In this document: positions 1 to 9,952 of the stretch, piece after piece | How positions within the stretch are numbered: position 1 is the stretch's first letter | Layout: each line of letters begins with the position of its first letter | Assembly (NCBI GenBank): GCA_031769625.1 | Contig: JAUIMM010000550.1 | Span: forward strand, 3,271,001 to 3,335,000 | Reading direction: 5' to 3' | Origin: Taudactylus pleione | Lineage: Eukaryota; Chordata; Amphibia; Anura; Myobatrachidae | Length of the DNA stretch: 64,000 bases | Notes under the pieces: generated by a model | The model's input: the letters and a program-made list of their open reading frames with translations, nothing else | Database searches by the model: none | Told to the model about the DNA's origin: nothing | Position numbers and translations under genes: made by a program

Positions 1-1480
1 TTCTGTGTTTGTGAATTGTGTGCGCAGTAGCCGCACGTGCATCAACAAAGTAGTGCCAAGCGTGCGCCTGTGTCATAAGTAAAGGGCTGACTGGCTTGAC
101 CGTTAAAGGGTGCTGTAACCCCCAAAGTACACTCCAGTCCAAACCAAAAAAAAAAAATTTTCTGTGTTTGTGAATTGTGTGCGCAGTAGCCGCACGTGCA
201 TCAACAAAGTAGTGCCAAGCGTGCGCCTGTGTCATAAGTAAAGGGCCGGCTGGCTTGACCGTTAAAGGGTGCTGTAACCCCCAAAGGGCACTCCAAACCA
301 AATAACAAAATATATTTTCTGTGTTTGTGAATTGTGTGCGCAGTAGCCGCACGTGCATCAACAAAGTAGTGCCAAGCGTGCGCCTGTGTCATAAGTAAAG
401 GGCCGGCTGGCTTGACCGTTAAAGGGTGCTGTAACCCCCAAAGTACACTCCAGTCCAAACCAAAAAAAAAAATATTTTCTGTGTTTGTGAATTGTGTGCG
501 CAGTAGCCGCACGTGCATCAACAAAGTAGTGCCAAGCGTGCGCCTGTGTCATATGTAATGGCCCGGCTGGCTTGACCATTAAAGGGTGCTGTAACCCCCA
601 AAGTACACTCCAGTCCAAACCAAAAAAAATAATAATTTTCTGTGTTTGTGAATTGTGTGCGCAGTAGCCGCATGTGCATCAACAAAGTAGTGCCAAGCGT
701 GCACCTGTGTCATAAGTAAAGGGCCTGCTGGCTTGACCGTTAAAGGGTGCTGTAACCCCCAAAGTACACTCCAGTCCAAACCAAAAAAAAAATTATTTTC
801 TGTGTTTGTGAATTGTGTGCGCAGTAACCGCACGTGCATCAACAAAGTAGTGCCAAGCGTGCACCTGTGTCATAAGTAAAGGGCCGTCTGGCTTGACCGT
901 TAAAGGGTGCTGTAACCCCCAAAGTACACTCCAGTCCAAACCAAAAAAAAAAATATTTTCTGTGTTTGTGAATTGTGTGCGCAGTAGCCGCACGTGCATC
1001 AACAAAGTAGTGCCAAGCGTGCGCCTGTGTCATAAGTAAAGGGCCGGCTGGCTTGACCGTTAAAGGGTGCTGTAACCCCCAAAGTACACTCCAAACCAAA
1101 AAAAAAATATTTTCTGTTTTTGTGAATTGTGTGCGCAGTAGCCGCACGTGCATCAACAAAGTAGTGCCAAGCGTGCGCCTGTGTCATAAGTAAAGGGCCG
1201 GCTGGCTTGACCGTTAAAGGGTGCTGTAACCCCCAAAGTACACTCCAGTCCAAACCAAAAAAAAAAATATTTTCTGTGTTTGTGACTTGTGTGCACTGTG
1301 GCTGCACGTGCATCAACAAAGGAGCAGCGCCAAGCGTGCGCCTGTGTCCCATAAGTAAAGAGCCGGCTGGCTCATTTCTTAAAGGATGGTGTAACCCACA
1401 AAGTGCACTACTCTCCAGCAAAAATAAAAAAATATTTTCTGTGTTTGTGTGCGCTTTAGCCGCATGTATATATCAATATA
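1..1480 (+). repeat. ~160-bp tandem satellite (type A) in the 5' region of the hAT element
   Basis: The anchor gtgaattgtg recurs at about 11, 170, 327, 487, 648, 808, 968 and 1122, and a gtgacttgtg variant occurs at 1282, so the period is 154-161 bp. Each unit contains a cacgtgcatcaacaaag segment, a gccggctggc segment and an A-rich spacer of variable length. The last unit is a variant (cataagtaaagagccggctggctc) that also occurs as the innermost unit of the second hAT copy at about 27.5 kb. The array runs off the left edge. The open frames seen across it on both strands are repeat artefacts. Confidence 0.95.
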
Positions 1481-1486
1481 ACATAA

Positions 1487-1815
1487 ATGGAGGACCAAAC
1501 TTTCTCCGATAAAAATAAAATAGGGAAAGATCAAGAACCACTTCCTCCTAGTGCTGTTGCTGCTGCTGGGAGTTGTTCATCATCCCAGAGAGGAAGTAGG
1601 AACACCACTACTTTTACTAAACAATTGACCCTCCAACAGTCCCTAGCGATGAGAATGAAGTACGACAGCAGTCATCCTGAAGCAAAACGTATAACTGAGG
1701 CCTTGACTGCTATGTTGGTGTTAGACGTGCGTCCGGTATCCGCCATTAGTGTAGTGTGATTTAGACAATTGATGGAGGTAGTGTGTCCCCGGTTCCAAAT
1801 CCCGTCTAGATTCCA
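1487..1815 (+). pseudogene. hAT transposase fragment, N-terminal/central part
   Basis: The translation starts in sequence that is 5' untranslated in the second copy and then enters transposase at a Ser-Ser-Gln-Arg-Gly-Ser-Arg segment. It continues through T-F-T-K-Q-L-T-L-Q-Q-S-L-A and M-K-Y-D-S-S-H-P-E-A-K-R, closely matching the copy at 24335-27184. A TGA at 1757-1759 sits where the second copy has a glycine codon. Homology resumes after the stop (F-R-Q-L-M-E-V-V-C-P-R-F) and ends abruptly at about 1815, where the satellite begins. The BED zinc finger region and the catalytic core are missing, so this is a dead fragment. Confidence 0.85.
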
Positions 1816-2933
1816 CCTGCATCCTCAAAGCAGCAGCGACAAGCGTGCGTCTGTCTGTTAAAGGGTGGTGTAACTCTCAAAGTGCTCCAAAAAATAAAAA
1901 AACTATTTTTTTAATGTGTTTGTGACTTGTGTGCGATGTAGCCGCACTTGCATCCTCAAAGCTGCAGCGACAAGCGTGCGTCTGTCTGTTAAAGGGTGGT
2001 GACACCCTCAAAATGTGCTACACAAACAATAAAAATATTGTTCTTTTTTTTCTGTCTTTGTGAATTGTGTGGGCTGTAGCCGCACTTGCATCCTCAAAGC
2101 AGCAGCGACAAGCGTGCGTCTGTCTGTTAAAGGGTGGTGTAGCTCTCAAAGTGCTCCAAAAAATAAAAAACTATTTTTTTAATGTGTTTGTGACTTGTGT
2201 GCGATGTAGCCGCACTTGCATCCTCAAAGCAGCAGCGACAAGCGTGCGTCTGTCTGTTAAAGGGTGGTGACACCCTCAAAGTGTGCTACACAAACAATAA
2301 AAATATTGTTCTTTTTTTTCTGTCTTTGTGAATTGTGTGGGCTGTAGCCGCACTTGCATCCTCAAAGCAGCAGCGACAAGCGTGCATCTGTCTGTTAAAG
2401 GGTGGTGTAACTCTCAAAGTGCTCCAAAAAATAAAAAACTATTTTTTTATGTGTTTGTGACTTGTGTGCGAAGTAGCCGCACTTGCATCCTCAAAGCAGC
2501 AGCGACAAGCGTGCGTCTGTCTGTTAAAGGGTGGTGACACCCTCAAAGTGTGCTACACAAACAATAAAAATATTCTTCTTCTTTTTTCTGTCTTTGTGAA
2601 TTGTGTGGGCTGTAGCCGCACTTGCATCCTCAAAGCAGCAGTGACAAGCGTGCGTCTGTCTGTTAAAGGGTGGTGTAACTCTCAAAGTGCTCCAAAAAAT
2701 AAAAAACTATTTTTTTTATGTGTTTGTGACTTGTGTGCGATGTAGCCGCACTTGCATCCTCAAAGCAGCAGCGACAAGCGTGCGTCTGTCTGTTAAAGGG
2801 TGGTGACACCCTCAAAGTGTGCTACACAAACAATAAAAATATTCTTCTTCTATTTTCTGTCTTTGTGAATTGTGTGGGCTGTAGCCGCACTTGCATCCTC
2901 AAAGCAGCGACAAGCGTGCGTCTGTCTGTTAAA
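1816..2933 (+). repeat. ~130-bp satellite (type B) arranged as ~270-bp dimers, replacing the transposase core
   Basis: Monomers share gcacttgcatcctcaaagc and cgtgcgtctgtctgttaaag. Two alternating forms exist: one continues with gtaactctcaaagtgctcc and the other with gacaccctcaaagtgtgct. The gtgggctgtagccgcac form recurs at about 2067, 2337, 2608 and 2877, giving a higher-order period of about 270 bp. Single type-B units occur in the 5' region of the second hAT copy (27.66-27.86 kb, opposite strand), so the array appears to be made from the element's own 5' repeat. Confidence 0.9.
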
Positions 2934-3335
2934 GGATTACATCGGTGACAGCATCCAAGTAGGCATGTCAGACAGTCCGTACCTGTACTGGCAGGAAAAA
3001 GAAGCAATTTGGAGGTCCCTGTACAAACTGGCTCTATTTTACCTGAGTTGCCCCCCCTCCAGTGTGTACTCCGAAAGAGTGTTTAGTGCAGCCGGGAACC
3101 TTGTCAGCGAAAGGCGTAGGAGGTTGCTTCCACAAAATGTGGAGAAGATGATGTTCATAAAATGAATTATCAACTCTTCCAGGGAGACCAGCCTCCAGAA
3201 CGTACAGAGGGACCTGTGGTTGTGGATTCCAGCGGGGACGAATTAATACTCTGTGAGGATGAGGATGTGCACAACACTGAAGAGGGTGAGGAATTGGTGG
3301 ATGAGGAGGATGAGGACGACATCTTGCCTCCGTAG
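2934..3335 (+). pseudogene. hAT transposase C-terminal dimerisation region, frameshifted
   Basis: The translation reads D-Y-I-G-D-S-I-Q-V-G-M-S-D-S, then Y-W-Q-E-K-E-A-I-W and S-S-V-Y-S-E-R-V-F-S-A-A-G-N-L-V. This is the conserved hAT C-terminal dimerisation domain. The frame breaks at a short A-run near 3155-3165 (TGA reached after Met-Phe-Ile-Lys), where the copy at 38.5 kb keeps an extra A and stays open. The acidic tail continues in another frame and ends at TAG 3333-3335. The fragment is joined directly to satellite at its 5' side. Confidence 0.85.
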
Positions 3336-3970
3336 AGCCAGTTTGTGCAGGGACAGATTAATTGCCAGCTTGTTTTGTGGGGGCCCAAACGAACCAATCA
3401 TTTCAGCCACAGTCGTGTGGCAGACCCTGGTGCTGAAATGATTGGTTTGTTAAAGTGTGCATGTCCTGTTCATACAACATAAGGGTGGGTGGGAGGGCCC
3501 AAGGACAATTCCATCTTGCACCTCTTTTTTTTCTTTGCATTATGTATAGTTTGGGGCCTAGTTTTTCAAACTGCCATCCTGTCTGCCACTGCAGTGCCAC
3601 TCCTAGATGGACCATGTGTTTGTGCCGCCCACTCGTATCTCTTAGCATAGTCATCCAGCTACCTCGGTGCAACCTTTTGGACATAAAAACACTATTGTGA
3701 GGTGTGAGGTGTTCAGAATAGACTGGAAATGAGTGAAAATTAAGGTTATTGAGGTTAATAATAGCATAGGAGCAGAAAAACCCACAAATTCTGTGATTTT
3801 AACTGTTTTTATGCTTTTTTTCAAAAAAATACAGATCCAAAACACAAAACCCAGAACCCAAAACACGGAAGGGTGGTTTTGGCAAAACCAATCCAGATCC
3901 AAAACACGAAGAAAGATCCAGATCCAAAACCAAAACACAAAACACGAAAAGTGGCCGGTGCACACCCCTA
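3336..3970 (+). mobile_element. hAT copy 1, 3' untranslated region and terminus
   Basis: There is no gene here. The stretch matches the complement of 23713-24334 in the second copy, including a tgaaatgattggttygtt palindromic segment, a Thr-rich pseudo-frame and a terminal region built from repeats of ccaaaacacgaa-type words. It ends in CACCCCTA, followed by an (AC)n/(TA)n tract at 3971-4003. Confidence 0.8.
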
Positions 3971-4027
3971 ACACACACATATATATATATACACATACAC
4001 ACAAAGCGGCACTCCTGGGACTATGGG

Positions 4028-4117
4028 GTCTATTTACTAAGCAATGTTAGGAGCCAGCTAATCAGCTCCCAACTGTCATTTTTTGCTCTGCCTCCTAACA
4101 CTGCTTAGTAAATAGAC
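4028..4117. repeat. Short palindromic MITE-like repeat
   Basis: The ends gtctatttactaagca and tgcttagtaaatagac are perfect inverted complements around a core with a second inverted pair (taggagc... / ...cctcctaac). A related but longer hairpin element is at 7577-7752. Confidence 0.7.
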
Positions 4118-4129
4118 ATATAGACAATA

Positions 4130-4430
4130 GGATATTAGGGGGCGGGTTAGCAGCGGGAAGAGAGGGTTAGGATTAGGGAGTGGGGAGGGGGAGGTTAGGT
4201 TTAGGCATCGGGGAGGGGTGTTAGGATTAGGGTGCAGGGAGGGGGAGGTTAGGTTTAGGCACTAGGGGAGTAGGTTAGGGTAGGCACCGGTGAGGGAGGG
4301 TTAGGGTAGGGGCCAGAATAGGAAAATACTTACCGTTAGTTCCTATGGCTGTCAGGATTCTAGGTGTCGGGAAGCCGCTGTCGGTATTCTGACCAGCGGC
4401 ATCCTGACAGCAGAGATATCATACCCATTC
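4130..4430. repeat. MITE-like element with telomere-like (TTAGGG-like) interior, copy 1
   Basis: The interior is a run of degenerate ggttaggg / gattaggg / ggttaggtttagg words from about 4140 to 4315. It is followed by gtcaggattc... / ...gcatcctgac inverted words at about 4352-4412. The same architecture occurs at 6157-6650 (CCCTAA orientation) and 7036-7505. It is read as an interspersed element, not a chromosome end, because the words are degenerate and flanked by unique DNA. Confidence 0.6.
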
Positions 4431-4556
4431 TGTATTTACCTTACACATTCTAAATATGTCTACAGGTTTATAATAAAATAATAGCCCGGGTCATTACTTG
4501 TAAAAATAAAAGTTGTATTCACTTTGCTTGATGCTTCTGCATTTTAAATACCAAGT

Positions 4557-4911
4557 GTAAAGGTGCGTATCCACTTGCCGACTAGGAAAGACAGTAGGAT
4601 TACGACATTGTAATCGTGCAGTCATTCCTCATCCCCAGAAGTGCCTACACTGAATGATACTGTATGTCACTCAGTGCAGGCTCCCTCCCTCATCCCTGAA
4701 CATGGCCAATCTGTCGTTATCGGCATAGCGACCGGCATGTTCAGACGATGATTGATGTGGGAAACAACCAGCGGGAGCGCGCATTGTTGGTCGTTACCGT
4801 CATTATAGTGCACGATTAATGAGCGTTTGAATGATTATGATGTCGTAATCATTCAATCGCTCATTAAAATCGCCTAATGGACATTTTATATGGCAGCCTG
4901 ACACCTTTACA
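4557..4911. repeat. Palindromic MITE-like element, family P1 copy 1
   Basis: The ends gtaaaggtg and cacctttac are inverted. Internally there are several further inverted pairs, such as gattacgacattgtaatcgtg and gaatgattatgatgtcgtaatcattc. The element at 36541-36877 shares the words ggtatccac, gaaacaaccagcg and gcctacactgaatga, so it is another member of the family. Confidence 0.7.
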
Positions 4912-5462
4912 TTCAGATTTTAAGGGCTGCTGGGTGTGTTGCTGGGCCCTCAGCTGGAGAGAAGGTAATCACAAGTAGGTTAAGGGTCCACTGAAGGATG
5001 AACAATAATGGACTTTTTTTATATAACACCCATCTCTATTAGAAATGCTTTACTGAAAGTGTAAAATCAAATGACCATCTGCCTTCGTCCTGTGGAAAAG
5101 TGTGATTTGGTTATGATCACTGGCGAAACTACCATAGTTGCAGGGGTGCCGCTACTATGGGGCCCGGGCTGCCTCCTGCACCTAAGGTGCCAGGCCGGCC
5201 AAGCCGTGGTTAACAATGTGCTGCGCAGTGCGATTGGCTGCTTGTCGTTATACCACGCCCCCACAGTGCAGGGGGAAATGTGAAGCTTGCCATCCATGAT
5301 GGTGGCGCTCAGGGTTCTCATAGTCATGCAGAGGGAGCACATAACCGGGCAGGTGAGGACTGGCATAGCCTCTCCCTAGGCAGGTTTCAGTGGTGTGTGT
5401 AGTGGGCTCCATGTGCTGGATGTAGTGGGTTCCCAGCACAGCATGTGCAGTATATTGTCCTC
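4912..5462. other. Non-coding stretch, no supported feature
   Basis: Short open frames at 5067-5439 on both strands show no recognisable domain and no splice context. The stretch is read as degraded repeat or unique DNA. Confidence 0.5.
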
Positions 5463-5952
5463 TGGGCCTGATTTAGACCCACTCGCAAGTGCTATGCGCT
5501 CACAAGCGGGTCGATGGCCGGGCAGTGCGCACGTGCGGCGTGCGCAAGCCCCGGAGCGAGCGAGAAATCACTCGCTCCGGCGCTCGCATCCAAAAGGGGC
5601 GGCTGACGATGTTGATCGACAGCTCGCCCCTTTTGGTAGGCAGGACAGGGGGGTGGCTGGCCAAACGGAGGCGTTCCTGAAGGACTCACAAGTGATGTCA
5701 GTGGAGAGCTTCCGGCTCTATTAGAGCCGGAAACTCACTGGGGCTTGCGGCAGACGAGACCCTACCACAAGGGTCTCGTCGCAAGCCCGATAGTCGCGAT
5801 GGTCGGGACCATCGTGACCATCACCTGGCCGCTCGCTAAAGCAGTGGGTGGTCACCCACAGCTTAGCGAGCAGCCAGAAGGCCGGTCTAAAAAAAAAAAA
5901 AAAATGCCCTTCAGACCTGCACAGCTTAGCGAGCGGGTCTGAATCAGGGCCT
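5463..5952. repeat. Multi-hairpin repeat family H, copy A
   Basis: The outer ends are gggcctgatttagacccactcgc and gcgagcgggtctgaatcagggcc written inversely. Inside are successive perfect or near-perfect hairpins: gcctccagt-like spacer, gagacccta...agggtctc, gcgatggtc...gaccatcg and gctgtgggtggtcacccacagc-type. The same order of hairpins is found at 27888-28103, 55637-55877 and, truncated, at 29769-29905. A run of about 17 A residues lies at 5888-5904. Confidence 0.75.
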
Positions 5953-6156
5953 CTGTGTGCAGGTTCCCAGCACAGCATATGCAGCCATACAGTGTTCTGT
6001 TCCCTCTGTAACTGTGCTGCATAATGTGGTCTCTGTTTTTGGTAATGGTTTGTATATCCTTTTATGTCAATAAATATTAATACATAATTAAAGGACTGCA
6101 AAATCTTGTGTACTTTCCAGTATAATTGGTTGGTCTATGTAACGTATGGAGGGAAT

Positions 6157-6650
6157 GGGTATGAATTGCCGGCTGTTGGGATGCCTCCTGTCAGAATACT
6201 GACAGCGGCATCCCAATGGTTGGTATCCCAACAGGGGTCAGGTAAGTATACTTACCCTTCCCCCTAACCCTAATACTCTCTTCTTGTAGCCTAACCCTAA
6301 CCCTCCCCACCCTGCACCTTAACCCTAACCCCCCGTTAGTGCCTAAACCTAACCCTCCCCTCTTAGTGCCTAACCCTAACCCCCTAAGTGGTGCCTAACC
6401 CTAACCCTCCCCTCTAGGGGTGCCTAACCCTAAACTTCCCCCAAAACCTAACCCTGCTATGGTCCCTAACCCACCCCCCATCCCTGCGACTAACGATAAG
6501 GGTGCCCCGGACTTACCTTGTTCATGATGGCGTCCTTCTGCATTTTGGCATTAAGATAGAGGTCGGTTTTTTCGACACCTATCTTAGTCGGGATCTCACT
6601 GTCAGTATTGAGACTGCACTGTCGATATTGTCCACTATTGTACACTTCTG
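6157..6650. repeat. MITE-like element with telomere-like interior, copy 2 (CCCTAA orientation)
   Basis: A left flank with ggctgttgggatgc... / ...gcatcccaa inverted words is followed by about 250 bases of degenerate cctaaccctaaccc words (6250-6500) and a decayed right arm. It has the same plan as the element at 4130-4430, inverted. Confidence 0.6.
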
Positions 6651-7035
6651 TATAACACGCACTAGGTTGGATCTCCCTGTATGGGGCCTATATATCAAAT
6701 AATATTTACAGGATTCTCCCTGAAAATAGATGTTTTTTAGGGGAAACCCGCAAATATCAAAGTATCCCCCGAATGTACCATGGAGGGACCGCAGTAGATA
6801 TCTCTATATATGACGCGGCCCCTCCATTTCTGATCACATCCACAGCACCCATAGGTGCAATATGAAGCATTCCAGGGTTTGGCTCCCGCAGCTTACACCA
6901 TCTAGCCCGCAATGGCCGCTGCACATGAGTAGTCAGCAGACCAGGCATGGGCAGGAGTCCTGAATGAGGAGTGAAGATACCGCTGATGCAGTCACTTTAT
7001 ATTGCTGACTGCCAGATAAAAGGGATGTAGTTCAT

Positions 7036-7505
7036 ATGCTGGCGGACGGGATGCCGGTAGTCGAAATACTAAGGCCGTAATCCCGCCGCCCGGCAAAATG
7101 CCAATGCTGATATCTCGAAGGGGATCAGGATATTGGCGTCAGCATCGCAATCACTGTAATCCCGACCGTAGGATACGGGGTAAGTATGCGCATTAGCCCA
7201 GGGATGTGTGGTTAGGTTTTGGGACCCCCGGGAAAAAATTAGGACTAGGCACCCCCCGGGAAGGGTTAGCGTTAGGCTTCGGGGAGGGGGGGGTTAAGGT
7301 TAGGCACACTCCCCCGGAAGGGTTAGGGTTAGGGTGCGGGAAGGGGGGGTTAGGCACCACTGAAGGTTAGGGGGAGAGAGGAGAGGGTTAGTGTACTTAC
7401 CAGCCTCCATCGGGATCTTGAATAGTCGGGCTTCCAGAGTCAGATTAGGGTTGTTCAGCCAGTCAGAGCTGTTCAGCCACCGGTATTTCATACCCAACCC
7501 AGATA
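7036..7505. repeat. MITE-like element with telomere-like interior, copy 3
   Basis: The arms are gggatgccggtagtcgaaatac and ccggtatttcatacccaac. The interior at 7205-7395 has repeated gggttagggttagg-like words separated by G- and C-runs. It is a third member of the family at 4130 and 6157. Confidence 0.55.
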
Positions 7506-7576
7506 AAATGCCTGTCAGACAAACAGATATTTTATCTGGCAGCCTGACACCCAACAAATATTACGGCATACAATGT

Positions 7577-7752
7577 GGGGCAGATGTACTAAGCTCTGGA
7601 AAGGGATAAAGTGGAAAGTGATAAACCACCAACCAATCAGCTCCTAACTGTAATTTTTCAAACACAGCCTGTAACATGACAGTTAGGAACTAATTAGCTG
7701 GTAGTTTATCACTTTCCAATTTATCACTTTACAAAGCTTAGTACATCTCCAC
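7577..7752. repeat. Hairpin MITE
   Basis: The arms gcagatgtactaagct and agcttagtacatctcc are inverted. Internally, gataaaccaccaaccaatcagctcctaactg pairs with cagttaggaactaattagctggtagtttatc. The element is nearly a full-length hairpin with a short loop. Confidence 0.75.
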
Positions 7753-8324
7753 AGTGACTGTGAGATATCTGTGCTCTGACCCGGGGGAGGAGACATTTCA
7801 AAAGGGTAATGTCTGTCAGTCGGCCGCGGCTGGGCATGCACTGCCCAATTTGGCCGACATTTAATTTATAGAATATCGCATCGGACGAGCATGCTGGACA
7901 ATTCGGTATGCCCCACCAATCAATATTTTACCCTCGGTCACCCACACACAGTACAATTATCAGGGTGATCTGCTGATATTGAGTGGATCGTCCCAATTAT
8001 TGTATAGTGTATGTCCAGCATAACACATCGCAGGGATTAGAATTGAAGCTAGAAAACTTTACCTACATAATGGTCATGAGACAGGGTGATGGGTTGGAAC
8101 TAGGACCCAGGAGGGCATGGGAGTACAGGAGAGGTGTAACCAATGTCTCCAATATGCAGCAACCAACACGCAACTCAACTCACACCTCTGCCTCACAGCA
8201 GATCACGCTATAATCTTGCTGTAAATGAGAGGGAGTTGCCATGATCTACCATATTGTCATGCACTCCCACCAAACCTGAGCCTGCCCAGTGTCTTGGCAG
8301 CCCTGCTGGGACCACCCATTACCA

Positions 8325-8500
8325 AATGTCTATGTGTGTAATGGCCATTATGGTGTATGGCATAATGTGTAAGGGCCATTATGGTGTATGGCATAATGTG
8401 TAAGGGCCATTACGGTGCGTAGCATAATGTGTAAGGGACACTACTGTGCAGTGTATTGTGACTAAGGGGCATTACTGTGTGCATACTTTGATTTGGGGGT
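8325..8500. repeat. ~31-bp minisatellite
   Basis: The unit ggccattatggtgtatggca plus taatgtgtaa repeats at about 8342, 8373 and 8404, and then decays into cactactgtgcagtg-like units up to about 8500. The next 400 bases to 8902 show no supported feature. Confidence 0.8.
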
Positions 8501-8902
8501 AATATTGTGTGGTCATGCCCTTTTCCAGTGAGACTACACCCTTATTTTTTCAAAGCACTCTGATGCCGTGCTCTTCTCCCTTGAGGTGTGGAGGGGGGCA
8601 ACCGAAACTGTCTCTCTATGACACAGAGCACCAAAATGTGTAGTAATGGCTCTGCTTTGGTGTGCACAGATGTGTCCTCCTCTGTGTTCAGTACCCCTGC
8701 CCTAAAAATTCCTACAGTGAAAGCTATCTAATCCTCTACAACTGCTAATCTAGGGTTTGGTCAATTAGGGAAATGTCTTCCCTTTTCTTTGGGTGTGGTC
8801 TACACCAATGAAGTGCCAGCTTTACCTAACAGAACCAACCAAATACCAAATATCTGACTATGGCACATGTTTGCATCCCATGTAGGATGAGCTCTGTTGT
8901 GT

Positions 8903-8906
8903 GTAT
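8903..8906. repeat. Left 4-bp target-site duplication of the ERV complex
   Basis: The sequence gtat lies immediately before TGTC, the first bases of the truncated LTR. The same gtat follows the last LTR at 21090-21093. A 4-bp duplication is the size known for gammaretrovirus-type integrases. Confidence 0.8.
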
Positions 8907-9470
8907 TGTCGAAGCTGGATTACTGGCTGAGACAAGATCAGTTTAAAATTGAATCGCAGTGACACCATCTTGCGACTGGCCGCAAGACGCCATTTTGCGA
9001 AATGGCCGCCTAAGATAAACTCACATTTTAGTACATGTGGCAATAATACCATTAGCATCATGCGAATGCATCTGTGACCATTACCATAGGTTACAGCGAT
9101 TCACTAAAAGCCTATTTCATTACTTTATGTATTATAAGGGATATAGTCCAGAAATGGCTTTGCAGTATTACATTAAGCAAGTGGCCAGGTGACAACTGGC
9201 TTGTGTAGATAAGCTTCCTGCATAGTGTTTGCCCATAACGGGTGGTCTTGCTAGAATAAATAAGTAAGCTTCCTGCAATGACACAGGAAAGGTGGGAGGG
9301 CCTGCTGACCCAGCATGCTAAAATGTTAGAGACAAATGCACTCATCTTCATACACACATTAACTAGCATCCTTATATCAAACCCTGAATACCCACACATT
9401 TCATATTCACACATAAGGTTCCATAAGCATCAAAATGTATGATCTAAGTTGGTTAAGTTAGTTTCAATGC
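8907..9470 (+). mobile_element. LTR1, truncated (part of U3 only)
   Basis: It aligns with the first ~600 bases of LTR2 and LTR3 from TGTC onward, with about a dozen substitutions and two deletions of roughly 11 and 22 bases (near 9014 and 9306). At 9470 it stops at ...gtttcaatgc and jumps directly into the env cytoplasmic tail. The two joined sequences share gc at the breakpoint. The CCAAT and TATA-like region, R and U5 of this LTR are absent. Confidence 0.9.
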
Positions 9471-9952
9471 ATATGCGTCCAGTGTGTTCCTATTGTGTTG
9501 AAGTGTGGAAAATGTAAAAACAGAGTGAAACGAAAGAATGAAACTATGATGGTGGTCAGAAATGATAATATGTATACCGAGGTAGATACAGAACTGCATT
9601 ACAACCCTGAACTAGGAAGTACCATAATTTAAATGTATAATATTTAGATATGCATAGAATATATTATTGAAATGTTATTTATAGAACACCTCAGACAATG
9701 TAAAGTCTCAAATTCCCCTTAAAGACTGCTGTTATAAGACTAGTGCATTCCCACACCTGTCACATGATCTTCCAAGATCCGTGGTGTGCGTATAATAGTA
9801 GTTTTATGTCCCCACCTAGAGACACATTATTGATGGATTAAGAACCACCTTGTGCTATCCCATAATAACACTAAATAATATGTAAATGTAAGCCTAAATT
9901 AAATTTTAATAGCAGAGTGTGATAGCATGTTGTTCGCTATCAAAGGGTGGAC
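9471..9952 (+). pseudogene. Duplicated env 3' end and 3' untranslated region
   Basis: The first part encodes the last ~53 residues of the env transmembrane subunit (cytoplasmic tail, stop TAA at 9630-9632). The rest matches the untranslated region before LTR3. It aligns without gaps to 19325-19806 at a constant offset of 9854 bases, with only about two substitutions noticed (near 9611 and 9782). It ends in the polypurine-like caaagggtggac just before LTR2. Confidence 0.92.

Larger units (their letters stand above)
1..3970 (+). mobile_element. hAT transposon copy 1, 5'-truncated by the window and internally rearranged
   Basis: This is the same family as the element at 23713-29172, in opposite orientation. 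Its 3' end is the terminal CACCCCTA at 3963-3970, which matches the terminal inverted repeat of the second copy. From left to right it holds a 160-bp satellite (1-1480), a transposase fragment (1487-1815), a second satellite (1816-2933), the transposase C-terminus (2934-3335) and a 3' untranslated region that matches the second copy over about 600 bases. The first transposase segment is joined to 5' untranslated sequence, skipping about 1 kb that the second copy retains; both sides of the join are rich in gctgctg, suggesting microhomology-mediated loss. The 5' end lies outside the window, so the left terminal repeat and target duplication cannot be checked. Confidence 0.85.

Noticed and set aside
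201..1421. Series of similar ~90-140-codon minus-strand frames
   Set aside because: All are the same 160-bp satellite unit translated repeatedly.
1..1480. CRISPR-like regular repeat spacing
   Set aside because: The whole unit is repeated, including the would-be spacers, and the genome is eukaryotic.
6250..6500. Chromosome end (telomere)
   Set aside because: CCCTAA words are degenerate, both orientations occur within 3 kb, and unique DNA continues on both sides.
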